Source of the DNA: Advenella alkanexedens
Lineage (GTDB): Bacteria > Pseudomonadota > Gammaproteobacteria > Burkholderiales > Burkholderiaceae_B
Length of the DNA: 64,000 nt
Assembly (NCBI RefSeq): GCF_019132845.1
Contig: NZ_JAHSPR010000011.1
Span: 33,247 to 97,246 of the forward strand
Direction of reading: 5' to 3'
The notes below the pieces were generated by a model that worked only from the letters and a program-made list of their open reading frames with translations, had not been told where the DNA came from and did no database searches. Positions within the stretch are counted from its first letter, which is position 1. Each line of letters opens with the position of its first letter. Positions 57,552 to 64,000 of the stretch are shown one piece after another. The position numbers were made by a program, and so were the translations under genes.

Positions 57552-58607
57552 TTATGCAGCCAACCTTATATTTTCAGGTGGGATGTCGTGCTCCTTGGGC
57601 GGGTTAAGCCAGACTTCTTCAACCGGTTTCCAGTTACGGACAGAACGATTCTTCCAGCGCTCAGGCTTGGCCTGCTTGGCGGCCTCATAAACGGCACTGC
57701 GGTGATTCAGAATGGCTTTATCCTGCCTCGTATGACGTTGTTCAGGTGTCACAAATTGAATGCCGCTGTGGCAATGCATGGTGTTATACCAGGCCACGAA
57801 TTGATGCACCCATTGGCGGGCTTGCTTCAGACTGGCAAACGGCTTTGCGGGATAGGCCGGTGTATATTTGAGCGTTCGGAACAGGGCCTCGGAGTACGGA
57901 TTATCATCGCTGACCGAAGGCCGACTGAATGACGGCACGACACCCAGCCGCTGCAAGGTCGCCAGCATGGTAGCGCCTTTCATTGGACTACCATTGTCCG
58001 AGTGTAAAACGAGCTGGCCTTTGCTAACACCGTGTTTGAGGCACGCCTTGTCAATGAGGATGGCCGCATGCTGTGCCGATTCATCAAGATGCACTTCCCA
58101 GCCTGTAATCAGGCGACTATAAACATCAATCGTCATATACAAGCGGTAAAACTGCCCACGAAGAGCACTAGGCAGATAAGTGATATCCCACGACCAAACC
58201 TGATTGGGTGCCGTTGCGACCCAAGACCTGGGTTCAGCCACCGGCCGGGGCGGCTGTGCGCGACCACGACGGTTAAGCTGTTCATGCGCCTTGAGCACTC
58301 GGTAAAAACTGGATTCAGAGGCAATATAAATACCCTGATCAGCCAGCTTGGGCACGATTTGCGAAGGCGGTAAGCTCTGGTACTCAGATTGGTTGCATAC
58401 CGCCAGAATCTGCTGCTGTTCCTGTTCAGTCAGGGCATGGGCATAAATACGTGCAGCCGCCTGCTGGCGTTTATCGTCCAGATCCTGGCCTGCGGTTTGC
58501 CATCGCAGCAAAGTACGGCAGGTAATACCTAGGATAGCGCAGGCTTTATGGCGTCGCGCACCGGCATGAACCGCTTCCTGGATCAGGGTAATGGCTATCT
58601 GTTTCAT
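57552..58607 (-). CDS. IS3-family transposase orfB
   Basis: A 351-residue DDE transposase. It has an N-terminal helix-turn-helix-like part (HKACAILGITCRTLLRWQ) and an rve integrase core: first Asp in VWSWDITYLPS, second Asp in LVLHSDNGSPM, Glu in DDNPYSEALFRTLKY. The family is IS3 (two-frame elements). It lies 11 bases after orfA with no overlap for a frameshift. It looks complete, but its partner orfA is broken, so the element is probably not mobile by itself. Confidence 0.88.
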   Translation of the reverse strand: MKQIAITLIQEAVHAGARRHKACAILGITCRTLLRWQTAGQDLDDKRQQAAARIYAHALTEQEQQQILAVCNQSEYQSLPPSQIVPKLADQGIYIASESSFYRVLKAHEQLNRRGRAQPPRPVAEPRSWVATAPNQVWSWDITYLPSALRGQFYRLYMTIDVYSRLITGWEVHLDESAQHAAILIDKACLKHGVSKGQLVLHSDNGSPMKGATMLATLQRLGVVPSFSRPSVSDDNPYSEALFRTLKYTPAYPAKPFASLKQARQWVHQFVAWYNTMHCHSGIQFVTPEQRHTRQDKAILNHRSAVYEAAKQAKPERWKNRSVRNWKPVEEVWLNPPKEHDIPPENIRLAA

Positions 58608-58618
58608 CGTGACGGGAA

Positions 58619-59332
58619 TCAGTCGTCCTCGTTGATGCCCCAGATAGCCCAGGCTTTTTTTGACAAGGTCAATAAGGCAGCCGTTTCAGCCAGTGCCTTC
58701 TCCTTGCGTCTAAGTTCTTTTTCCAGCTGCCGGGTCTTTTTGCGCTCGGCGGTCAGTGCCGTTTTACTAACCGGCTCATCAACCACATCAGCTGATTCAA
58801 ACGCCGCTTTCCAGGCGTCTAGCTGTTCAGGGTATAAACCATGCTCACGACAGTAAACGGAGCGCTCGGTCTCGTTCATGCTGGCGGTGTGGATAATGGC
58901 GGCCAATTTAGCCTTGGCATCCCATTGGTCAGGTGGGGATTTTTTTGCAGGCACACCCGAGTTCGACAGTTAAAAATGTAACCTATTGATTTGTAAAGAA
59001 TCGTTTTAAAAACGCTCCACTACAAATTAATTTTTTATTGATTTTCTGTTATCTTCTTTGAAAATGCTTTTATTGTGAATTGTTTCTAGAATTCAGTCAA
59101 GATATCTAAAAATGTAATGGCATGCCATTTGTTTATTTAATTCAAATGGTTAGAGCCAAACTGTCGAACTCAGGGGCACAACAAATCCTTTTGCTTGAAA
59201 CTGTTTTTTCCAAGTATATAACGTCGCCACATGAATACCACTTTCCCGGCTGATCTGGGCAATACTCTGGTTATTGGGCGGCATCATTTTTTTAACAATC
59301 TGCGCTTTAAGGTCGGGACTGTAGGATGACAT
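58619..59332 (-). pseudogene. IS3-family transposase orfA, split by MITE
   Basis: The protein MSSYSPDLKAQIVKKMMPPNNQSIAQISRESGIHVATLYTWKKQFQAKGFVVP (59332-59175) is cut and continues as PAKKSPPDQWDAKAKLAAIIHTASMNETERSVYCREHGLYPEQLDAWKAAFES (from about 58954), ending in LEKELRRKEKALAETAALLTLSKKAWAIWGINEDD. Removing the MITE and one copy of TGTGCC restores one continuous frame of about 163 residues, as expected for IS3-type orfA. Confidence 0.88.
58956..59174. mobile_element. 219-base MITE with 16-base inverted ends
   Basis: The ends are CCCGAGTTCGACAGTT (58956-58971) and AACTGTCGAACTCAGG (59159-59174), inverted with one mismatch. The flanks are a direct repeat GGCACA (58950-58955 and 59175-59180). 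The interior is AT-rich and codes for nothing. It inserted into the transposase orfA. Which transposase moves it is unknown; no full-length relative is in this window. Confidence 0.85.
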
Positions 59333-59408
59333 TGAAAAACTCTATCCGCTCCCTCAAATGGATGAAATGTAAAAATCAAAAGATCGGACAACTAGTGTGA
59401 CAGAGGGG

Positions 59409-59684
59409 GACGGGAACGAAGGCTAATTCGTTTTTTATATATGGAGGAAGAATCTCATCATCGTATATAAAAAAATCCGTCTCATTCGATTGCTCTCCAA
59501 TAGAATTTTCGATAACACCTTTTGCTATTTTATATTTATGAGGGATAACCTCTTTGATTATCGAGGAGAGCTCGATTTCATTTAGTCCGCCTTTAACCCC
59601 GTTGTGTACAATATCTCTATTGACTTCAAAATCATTTCTTAGGGAGCTAATTTTTGCATTAAATTTTTCTGAAATGATGCTCAT
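59409..59684 (-). pseudogene. DUF6602-type protein, 3' end lost to IS
   Basis: The remaining 92 residues read SIISEKFNAKISSLRNDFEVNRDIVHNGVKGGLNEIELSSIIKEVIPHKYKIAKGVIENSIGEQSNETDFFIYDDEILPPYIKNELAFVPV, which fits the start of the DUF6602 family (HNGxKGxxNE, DxxIYD). It then runs into the IS terminal sequence. The likely start is ATG 59684; a TTG further up (59717) is less convincing. The gene begins about 55 bases after the attC-like site, so it was probably a third cassette. The family has an unknown function and occurs in defence or mobile regions. Confidence 0.65.
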
Positions 59685-59737
59685 GCTTAAGAACCCTATT
59701 GGCGCTTTAGTGGTCAATTAATGAGGCTAACGATTAA

Positions 59738-59811
59738 GCTAACAGGCGAGCAAAAGCGTAGCTTTTGCGAGTCCAGTGAGCGAAGCGAGCGGTGTTGAGC
59801 GACTTGTTAGC
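59738..59811 (-). other. attC-like site behind the GIY-YIG-like gene
   Basis: Read on the minus strand it begins GCTAACAAGTCGCTCAACACC and ends CTCGCCTGTTAGC; the outer GCTAAC and GTTAGC pair, and inside are two hairpins (CGCTCGCTTCGCTCACTG; CAAAAGCTACGCTTTTG). The stop codon of the upstream gene (59807-59809) lies inside the first arm, as in integron cassettes. The inner boxes match a standard attC only loosely, so this is a candidate. Confidence 0.5.
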
Positions 59812-60823
59812 ACTTTGGACTCCGAGCTATAACTCCTGGCATTTTAAAGAAAGTTCCGTCGCCTCGTCCGTAATGAAAGAAGCCCCACCGTTTTTCAGGG
59901 TCAAGCAGGTCAATTTGACAAATGTGATGATCTCTTGGGTTTACTGTTTCGGAGAAGAGGCGAAATCTTAATTCGTCAGTATTTATCTCTACGATCAAGC
60001 CAGAGAAATCCAGGTTGTAGCATCCCTCTAGAATCTTGTGCTTGTCGTTCGGAAAGTTGTCTTTATATATTGCATTGTATCTTGGTTGAAAGTAGCGAAT
60101 CAGGCCTGCTTCGATTAGGCAGATTTGCTCGTATTTAGATAGATGATTGTCTCGAATGCTTCTGAATCTATCCAGATCTCTATAGTCAGAAATTACGTTT
60201 CCTGCTCTTCCATCCATTTGGTGAATTATTCGATATGGTGCATATTCAAATGTCAGGATTTGGATTTCTGAATCGGGAGACTCGTATTGTGCCTGTGCAA
60301 GGATTTTTTGTAGCGTTGAATGGCTTTTTAGCCTTTCGAAGGCTGTCCTTGAACCATCACCGAAAGCTTGACCGATGTATAGAACTTCTAAATTGCTAAG
60401 TTCAGGGTTCTTAAGATGCCAACCCATGCCCATTGCCACGATACTGGCTGGAAGGTGCCTGACTTCAGTTCCTGCTGAATCTAGCGTGAGTATTTCTCTG
60501 TGGGGGTATTTAGAGAGCTTGACGTCAGTTGCTCCGTCAAGCAGCGGAAATTCGAATGAAAACTCTTGCTCTCTAACTTCTCCTTCGACTCGATAATTGG
60601 CTGTTACGCTGAGCTTGCCGCTCTCATAGGTAAGGGAGTCTTTTGAGAATGAAATTACTGGGGATTTGCATATCAAATATATATGGCAATTATTGGCGAC
60701 ATTTTGTTCGTCAGCCCCCATCGTTCCTCCAGACATAAACTGGCTTGCAGATGTCATTAGCCAGCGTGCAGAGAAAAGATTCACAGCAAATTCTGATAGG
60801 TACAGTTTCTTAGAGTCTTCCAT
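59807..60823 (-). CDS. GIY-YIG-like protein (cassette gene)
   Basis: A 338-residue protein from ATG 60823. The middle has LEVLYIGQAFGDGSRTAFERLKSHSTLQKILAQAQ and later NHLSKYEQICLIEAGLIRYFQPRYNAIYKDNFPND, which read like the GIY-YIG fold: YIG strand, Arg and His of the first helix, and the Glu/Pro-Arg-Tyr-Asn end. The first GIY strand is not clear, so it is a divergent relative. The first 170 residues have no recognised fold. It lies between two candidate attC sites, so it appears to be a single-gene integron cassette. An extension to 60868 would run through the attC and is rejected. Its role could be nuclease or defence. Confidence 0.6.
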   Translation of the reverse strand: MEDSKKLYLSEFAVNLFSARWLMTSASQFMSGGTMGADEQNVANNCHIYLICKSPVISFSKDSLTYESGKLSVTANYRVEGEVREQEFSFEFPLLDGATDVKLSKYPHREILTLDSAGTEVRHLPASIVAMGMGWHLKNPELSNLEVLYIGQAFGDGSRTAFERLKSHSTLQKILAQAQYESPDSEIQILTFEYAPYRIIHQMDGRAGNVISDYRDLDRFRSIRDNHLSKYEQICLIEAGLIRYFQPRYNAIYKDNFPNDKHKILEGCYNLDFSGLIVEINTDELRFRLFSETVNPRDHHICQIDLLDPEKRWGFFHYGRGDGTFFKMPGVIARSPKC

Positions 60824-60851
60824 GGTGCTTCGGTCTTGTCTGAATGTGGGT

Positions 60852-60909
60852 GCTAACGCCTCAAACACCGGCGCAGCTTTGCTGCGTCCGAGTGATTTGA
60901 CTTGTTAGT
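60852..60909 (-). other. attC site (integron recombination site), short type
   Basis: On the minus strand: CTAAC / GTTAG outer arms (60853-60857 and 60904-60908); inner arms TCAAATCACTCGG and CCGGTGTTTGA pair except for two unpaired T bases; a GCAGC / GCTGC hairpin forms the tip. Unpaired (extrahelical) bases on one arm are a hallmark of attC. The total is about 57 bases, the smallest size known for attC sites. It lies just behind the stop of the ATPase gene (60916) and 29 bases ahead of the start of the GIY-YIG-like gene. Confidence 0.62.
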
Positions 60910-60915
60910 TTTCGT

Positions 60916-62607
60916 TTAAACACAAAAGAATTTTTCATCCTCATCAAGAGCCAAGATTATATTTCTGGATACCTTCTTATAGGTTTCTTCTGATATTTTA
61001 TCTGATAGCATTGACAAAATTTGTTGACCCGGAAGCTTGTTTGCTTCTTCGAAAATATCTTCAATTTGTTTTTTGTCAACATCCTCAATACTGTCATGAA
61101 AAATAAAGCTTGGTCGATTAAGCTTTAACTCACTAATGGCATGAATATATGCAAAATCAAAAGCAATAACTTCGGCTTTCTTCTTCCCGCCCTCAGGATT
61201 AGTTGCTGTGTTAATGAGTTCAATAGAGCAAGCCCCGCTATCCTTATTAAAATCCAAGTCTATGCTGTATTCTTCATCGTGAAGACTTTTGGTAAGAGAC
61301 CTGAAGTGTGTATTAAATTTTTTCTCAAATTCATAAACATTATCAATCTCTTTGGAAATGGCCTCAAGAATCTTTTGCAATTGAGCTTCAGCTTCAGCTT
61401 GATCTGATTTTGCTTTGGACTGCTGCTCCATTAGACCTTCTAATTTTCCAAGCTCAACTTTAAGCTCACCAAGTCGTTTCAGATTTTTAGTCACATTGTC
61501 TAAGCTTTCCTTAGACCTCATGTCAGAAAAAACTTGTAACTTATCTTTCCTTATTGAACTTAGCTCTGCCTGAAGACCTTCAGACTCCTCGTTCAATTTA
61601 GGTAAATCAATCGTAAGAAAGTGCTTCTTTTTCTCAACGAGATTTTTATGGAACAAAATGACATCTTCAAGTTCTCGTAAGGCTCCGTCAATTGCGACGC
61701 CGGAGAAGCTATATATAGCTTTAAGCTCGTTAATCAAATAACCATCTTTGTCTTTAGATAAGAGTTCTATAGTATGATTGATGTTGTCTACTTTTCGCTG
61801 TATAGATAGAAGCTCTTCGGTATATCGGTCTTCTTTTACCTGTAGCTCTGAAAGTCTTTCTATTGGGTTTGAATATTCTGATGAATATTCGAATGTTAAA
61901 AGGTTATCCTCTAGCTCTTTAGCATCTGCCTTATATTTCTTGATCTCACTTTTCGGCTTTTGCTCTTTCACTAGCGCATTAATCGATGTGGAATTCCTTT
62001 TTCGCCTGTTAACCAGATTTGTTGCATCTCTTTTCTCCGTAAGTAGAGACGTATTATTGAAACCGAAAAGGTATAAAAAAAGTTCGCTATAATCTTTTGG
62101 GCCTTGTCGCTTATCAAGAAACTTAGTCGTACTTAACATTCTGTGACTGTCATTTCTAATGAATTTCGGCGCTACAGCTCGGACAGAAGGTCTTCTAGTA
62201 GATATATTAAAAATTTTATCCTGAATAAATGACTCATATCCCTTTTCTTCAACAATTTCACCATTTACCCAGAATTTAGATTCGGATTCGTCATCAATAC
62301 ATAAATGGCGAGAAATTTGATTTATTTTATTTGAGTAGTCAAAGAAGCTGAGAGAAGCAGTTACAATATTGTTCTTAAATAGCGTTTCTATCTCAAGATT
62401 TGGCTTTTTGAACTCTTCATCAATGTAAATACTTTCTATGCTTCCTAGCATTAGAAAGTCAACCACTCGTGATAATGTTGATTTGCCTACACTGTTACCT
62501 GTACGACCAGAATTTGGCTTGTTTGTGACGAGGTTAAGACCAGACTTGAACTTAACAAATCTTTTTACCTCGTTATTTATCTTTATTTCAAGGCTATCAA
62601 GCTTCAT
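60916..62607 (-). CDS. ABC-3C-type ATPase (DUF2326)
   Basis: A 563-residue SMC/RecN-like ATPase. Walker A is NSVGKSTLSRVVDFL (in NSGRTGNSVGKST), the Walker B region is RPSFIFHDSIEDVDKKQIE, and between them are long coiled-coil helices (about 215-430). The N-terminus KLDSLEIKINNEVKRFVKFKSGLNLVTNK is the DUF2326 style. Such ATPases are the sensor or motor of ABC-three-component conflict systems. It starts inside the stop of the small middle-component gene (ATGAAGCTTGA overlap of 11 bases) and is the last gene of a four-gene minus-strand operon. Confidence 0.82.
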   Translation of the reverse strand: MKLDSLEIKINNEVKRFVKFKSGLNLVTNKPNSGRTGNSVGKSTLSRVVDFLMLGSIESIYIDEEFKKPNLEIETLFKNNIVTASLSFFDYSNKINQISRHLCIDDESESKFWVNGEIVEEKGYESFIQDKIFNISTRRPSVRAVAPKFIRNDSHRMLSTTKFLDKRQGPKDYSELFLYLFGFNNTSLLTEKRDATNLVNRRKRNSTSINALVKEQKPKSEIKKYKADAKELEDNLLTFEYSSEYSNPIERLSELQVKEDRYTEELLSIQRKVDNINHTIELLSKDKDGYLINELKAIYSFSGVAIDGALRELEDVILFHKNLVEKKKHFLTIDLPKLNEESEGLQAELSSIRKDKLQVFSDMRSKESLDNVTKNLKRLGELKVELGKLEGLMEQQSKAKSDQAEAEAQLQKILEAISKEIDNVYEFEKKFNTHFRSLTKSLHDEEYSIDLDFNKDSGACSIELINTATNPEGGKKKAEVIAFDFAYIHAISELKLNRPSFIFHDSIEDVDKKQIEDIFEEANKLPGQQILSMLSDKISEETYKKVSRNIILALDEDEKFFCV

Positions 62608-62821
62608 TTATAAAAACCTCTACTCCATTAAACTCAATTGCCTTAATTGAAAACAACCAATCTAACGACAGTATGATGTGATCAATCGATACTTTTAGCT
62701 CTGAAGAGCAGTCAGTGAGTATCGCATCTAAGGGCGGATTTTCATCTGCCACTTTCTTTAGAATTTTTGCCCCTATGCTTACAACATTTATTTCTGGGTC
62801 ACAACCACTTCTAGGAATCAT
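62597..62821 (-). CDS. Small ABC-3C middle component-like protein
   Basis: A 74-residue protein (IPRSGCDPEINVVSIGAKILKKVADENPPLDAILTDCSSELKVSIDHIILSLDWLFSIKAIEFNGVEVFINEA). Size, charge and the helix-strand end LDWLFSIKAIEF resemble the small middle components of ABC-3C systems (a winged-helix-like adaptor). The 11-base overlaps with both neighbours make it part of the operon. Its identity is supported mainly by size and context. Confidence 0.6.
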   Translation of the reverse strand: MIPRSGCDPEINVVSIGAKILKKVADENPPLDAILTDCSSELKVSIDHIILSLDWLFSIKAIEFNGVEVFINEA

Positions 62822-63395
62822 CAGCTGGATTCTCCATGATTATGCATTCGATAAAGGCATGAGCTACAACAACATTCACTCCCAATTCAACATGCTCTTT
62901 GTAAGCAGGAGTGTTTTTTGATTCAAATACAGTATTTTTTAATCTTTGAATGATAAAGTCCAAAATGAACTCAGAATTTTCTCTGACTTTAGCTATATCT
63001 ATATCGCAAATTAAATAGTCAATTTCAACAGCGTCTAAAGCAAGAAAGTATAAATCGTTTAAATTCTGAAGGATCGTATCTTTTCCAAAAGTGACCAATG
63101 AGTCAATCTCGGAATAGGCTTCTTCTACTTTTGAAGAATGATCTAAGTATTGCTTTATGATATGGCTTTTAGCTTTAAGGTTATTGTGTTGTATCTTTAC
63201 AACTGTTTCAGAAGATGGGCGTCTTCTGTTTTTCTTGAGCGTAAATGGCTTATTAGCTAGTGACTTTAGCAATTCATTTATAGCTGAGCTGATCTCATAT
63301 TCGGGTGAATTTCCGATTATGATATTTCCAGCATTACGTTCAACTTTAACTGTTTTATTCACAGAGGGATTATCCCCTTCATTTCCTATAGTCAA
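62811..63395 (-). CDS. ABC-3C-associated protein with C-terminal helical domain
   Basis: A 194-residue protein. Near its N-terminus it has NAGNIIIGNSPEY, a short Gly/Asn motif also common in conflict-system proteins, then a helical part (SSAINELLKSLANKPFTLKKNRRRPSSETVVKIQHNNLKAKSHIIKQYLDH and DTILQNLNDLYFLALDAVEIDYLICDIDIAKVRENSEFILDFIIQRLKNTVFE) that could be the C-terminal coupling domain of such systems. The start is a TTG at 63395 (GGGAC ahead) or a GTG at 63362. It overlaps the next gene by 11 bases. The function is an inference from context. Confidence 0.55.
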   Translation of the reverse strand: MTIGNEGDNPSVNKTVKVERNAGNIIIGNSPEYEISSAINELLKSLANKPFTLKKNRRRPSSETVVKIQHNNLKAKSHIIKQYLDHSSKVEEAYSEIDSLVTFGKDTILQNLNDLYFLALDAVEIDYLICDIDIAKVRENSEFILDFIIQRLKNTVFESKNTPAYKEHVELGVNVVVAHAFIECIIMENPADDS

Positions 63396-63406
63396 GGTTT
63401 AGTCCC

Positions 63407-63646
63407 TTACATGTCTATTTTCATGCCGCCTGAATTATTCTTTGTATACACATTCTTCTGGCCGTTTTGCGTAACACTATCCTGACTATTATCTACTGTT
63501 GAATTTTTTGTTATTTCGCCAACTTGTATTTTCAACTGTTTATTTTTCTTTGATTTAATCACAGCAAATAACGTACTTCCAACAGTACATCCCCAAGCCA
63601 GTGTGACACCAATATCCGATTTTACAAATTCAATGAAAGTATCCAT
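63407..63646 (-). CDS. Small single-span membrane protein of the ABC-3C-like operon
   Basis: A 79-residue protein from ATG 63646 with an AGGA site upstream. It has one membrane helix (SDIGVTLAWGCTVGSTLFAVI), a basic stretch (KSKKNKQLK), and an end SVTQNGQKNVYTKNNSGGMKIDM whose Q-x-G-x-x-N-x-Y pattern recalls a short motif in several conflict-system proteins. It is the first gene of the operon and lies 11 bases ahead of the 194-residue gene. It could be the membrane effector that is released or opened when the ATPase is triggered. The frame can be read six codons further up. Confidence 0.55.
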   Translation of the reverse strand: MDTFIEFVKSDIGVTLAWGCTVGSTLFAVIKSKKNKQLKIQVGEITKNSTVDNSQDSVTQNGQKNVYTKNNSGGMKIDM

Positions 63647-63664
63647 TTTTATCCTAGATGACAA

Positions 63665-64000
63665 ATGATGATGTTGATGAGAAAACTAACATTTTATTAG
63701 TAAGCATGCTCGTTTTGTCACCCGCTGATGCTTACCGTTAATTAATATAATCACTTGTATTAAATAGACTTTCTTTAAAAATATAAGACACTCTGTTATT
63801 ACAAATCGTGCATGCCGTCTATCCTGCTTGCACGATGCACATTATCTAACCCAAAGAACTCATAACACTTTAATTTATTTAGCATTAAATTACAACTCTA
63901 CCGGTAAACAAGCATCTCTAGGCGTAAAAAACAGGCACTTTTTTAAATCCCAGCTAGAATAGGCTGTATAGGCAGACAGTTGCAAGACAAGGAGCGTTTT
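63665..64000. promoter_or_regulatory. Upstream region of the ABC-3C-like operon, no gene
   Basis: 336 bases without a credible gene. It has two inverted repeats: GTAAGCAT (63700-63707) with ATGCTTAC (63728-63735), and ATCGTGCA (63805-63812) with TGCACGAT (63829-63836). The first lies 54 bases upstream of the first gene and could be an operator. No integrase gene or attI site is visible before the window ends. Confidence 0.5.

Larger units (their letters stand above)
57529..59409 (-). mobile_element. IS3-type insertion sequence, interrupted by a MITE
   Basis: Related ends TGTCAAACAAGTTGTCCGAT (57529-57548) and, on the minus strand, TGTCACACTAGTTGTCCGAT (59402 downward) bracket orfA and orfB. 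Without the 219-base MITE and its 6-base duplication it measures about 1.65 kb. It appears to have entered the DUF6602 gene at about 59409; the two flanks show no matching target duplication, so a deletion or recombination with the neighbouring IS probably followed. Confidence 0.78.

Noticed and set aside
59807..60868. Longer start for the GIY-YIG-like gene
   Set aside because: It would translate through part of the attC site; the ATG at 60823 fits the cassette layout.
63700..63735. A third attC site upstream of the ABC-3C-like operon
   Set aside because: There is a perfect 8-base inverted repeat with nearby AAC and GTT, but the outer arms do not pair and the boxes have no extrahelical-base pattern; it fits an operator or hairpin better.

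Overview
The window looks like a chromosome segment of a betaproteobacterium of the order Burkholderiales, most likely Alcaligenaceae. This rests on the gene content and neighbourhoods (kdsD-kdsC-lptC-lptA-lptB-hpf-ptsN-hprK-rapZ, trpE-G-D-C, ubiE/ubiJ/ubiB, a large DUF3683 FAD/Fe-S oxidase), on the style of the proteins, and on a GC content that appears moderate by eye. No rRNA or tRNA gene was recognised, and the genus cannot be fixed by reading alone.

Layout. 1-4.6 kb: the start of a phosphonate operon on the minus strand (phnC-D-E-F-G-H, phnH running off the window), with candidate Pho-box repeats upstream. 4.8-15 kb: glutathione reductase, an NlpC/P60 lipoprotein, a glyoxalase-like gene divergent from a MarR regulator, thiD, an isoaspartyl-methyltransferase-like gene, hldE2/rfaE2, ubiB-ubiJ, a Tim44-like protein and ubiE. 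14.9-19.5 kb: phoB-phoR followed at once by 5-oxoprolinase genes pxpB-C-A. 19.6-27.7 kb: the giant oxidase, a YqaA-type membrane protein, ilvA, apt and purT. 27.8-35 kb: Kdo/LPS transport genes, then hibernation factor and nitrogen-PTS genes; the usual rpoN between lptB and hpf is absent. 35-45.4 kb: rsmI, yraN, diaA-like, dolP-like, a TlpA-like thioredoxin, argB, a HAD nucleotidase, dsbC, ubiH-like, mltA, apaG, rpe and gph. 45.4-50.8 kb: a trp operon with a clear leader peptide and attenuator, then a HIT protein and ung. 51-52.8 kb: a RhlE-type RNA helicase with a long leader.

52.9-56.6 kb is a CoA-metabolism cluster (CaiB transferase, acyl-CoA ligase, acyl-CoA dehydrogenase). The ligase and dehydrogenase, once divergent, now meet head to head near base 55506, each without its N-terminus and start codon. 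This looks like a deletion that broke both genes.

56.6-64 kb is an accessory region that appears more AT-rich. It has a large palindromic repeat, an IS3-type remnant, and a second IS3-type element in the opposite direction that is itself interrupted by a 219-bp MITE with 6-bp target duplications. Beyond the IS lie what look like integron gene cassettes, all on the minus strand: a DUF6602 gene cut off by the IS, a GIY-YIG-like gene, and a four-gene set whose ATPase (DUF2326 type) and small partner resemble ABC-three-component (ABC-3C) conflict systems. Two candidate attC sites separate them, each just behind a stop codon. The ABC-3C-like operon apparently carried in a cassette array is the most notable system in the window.
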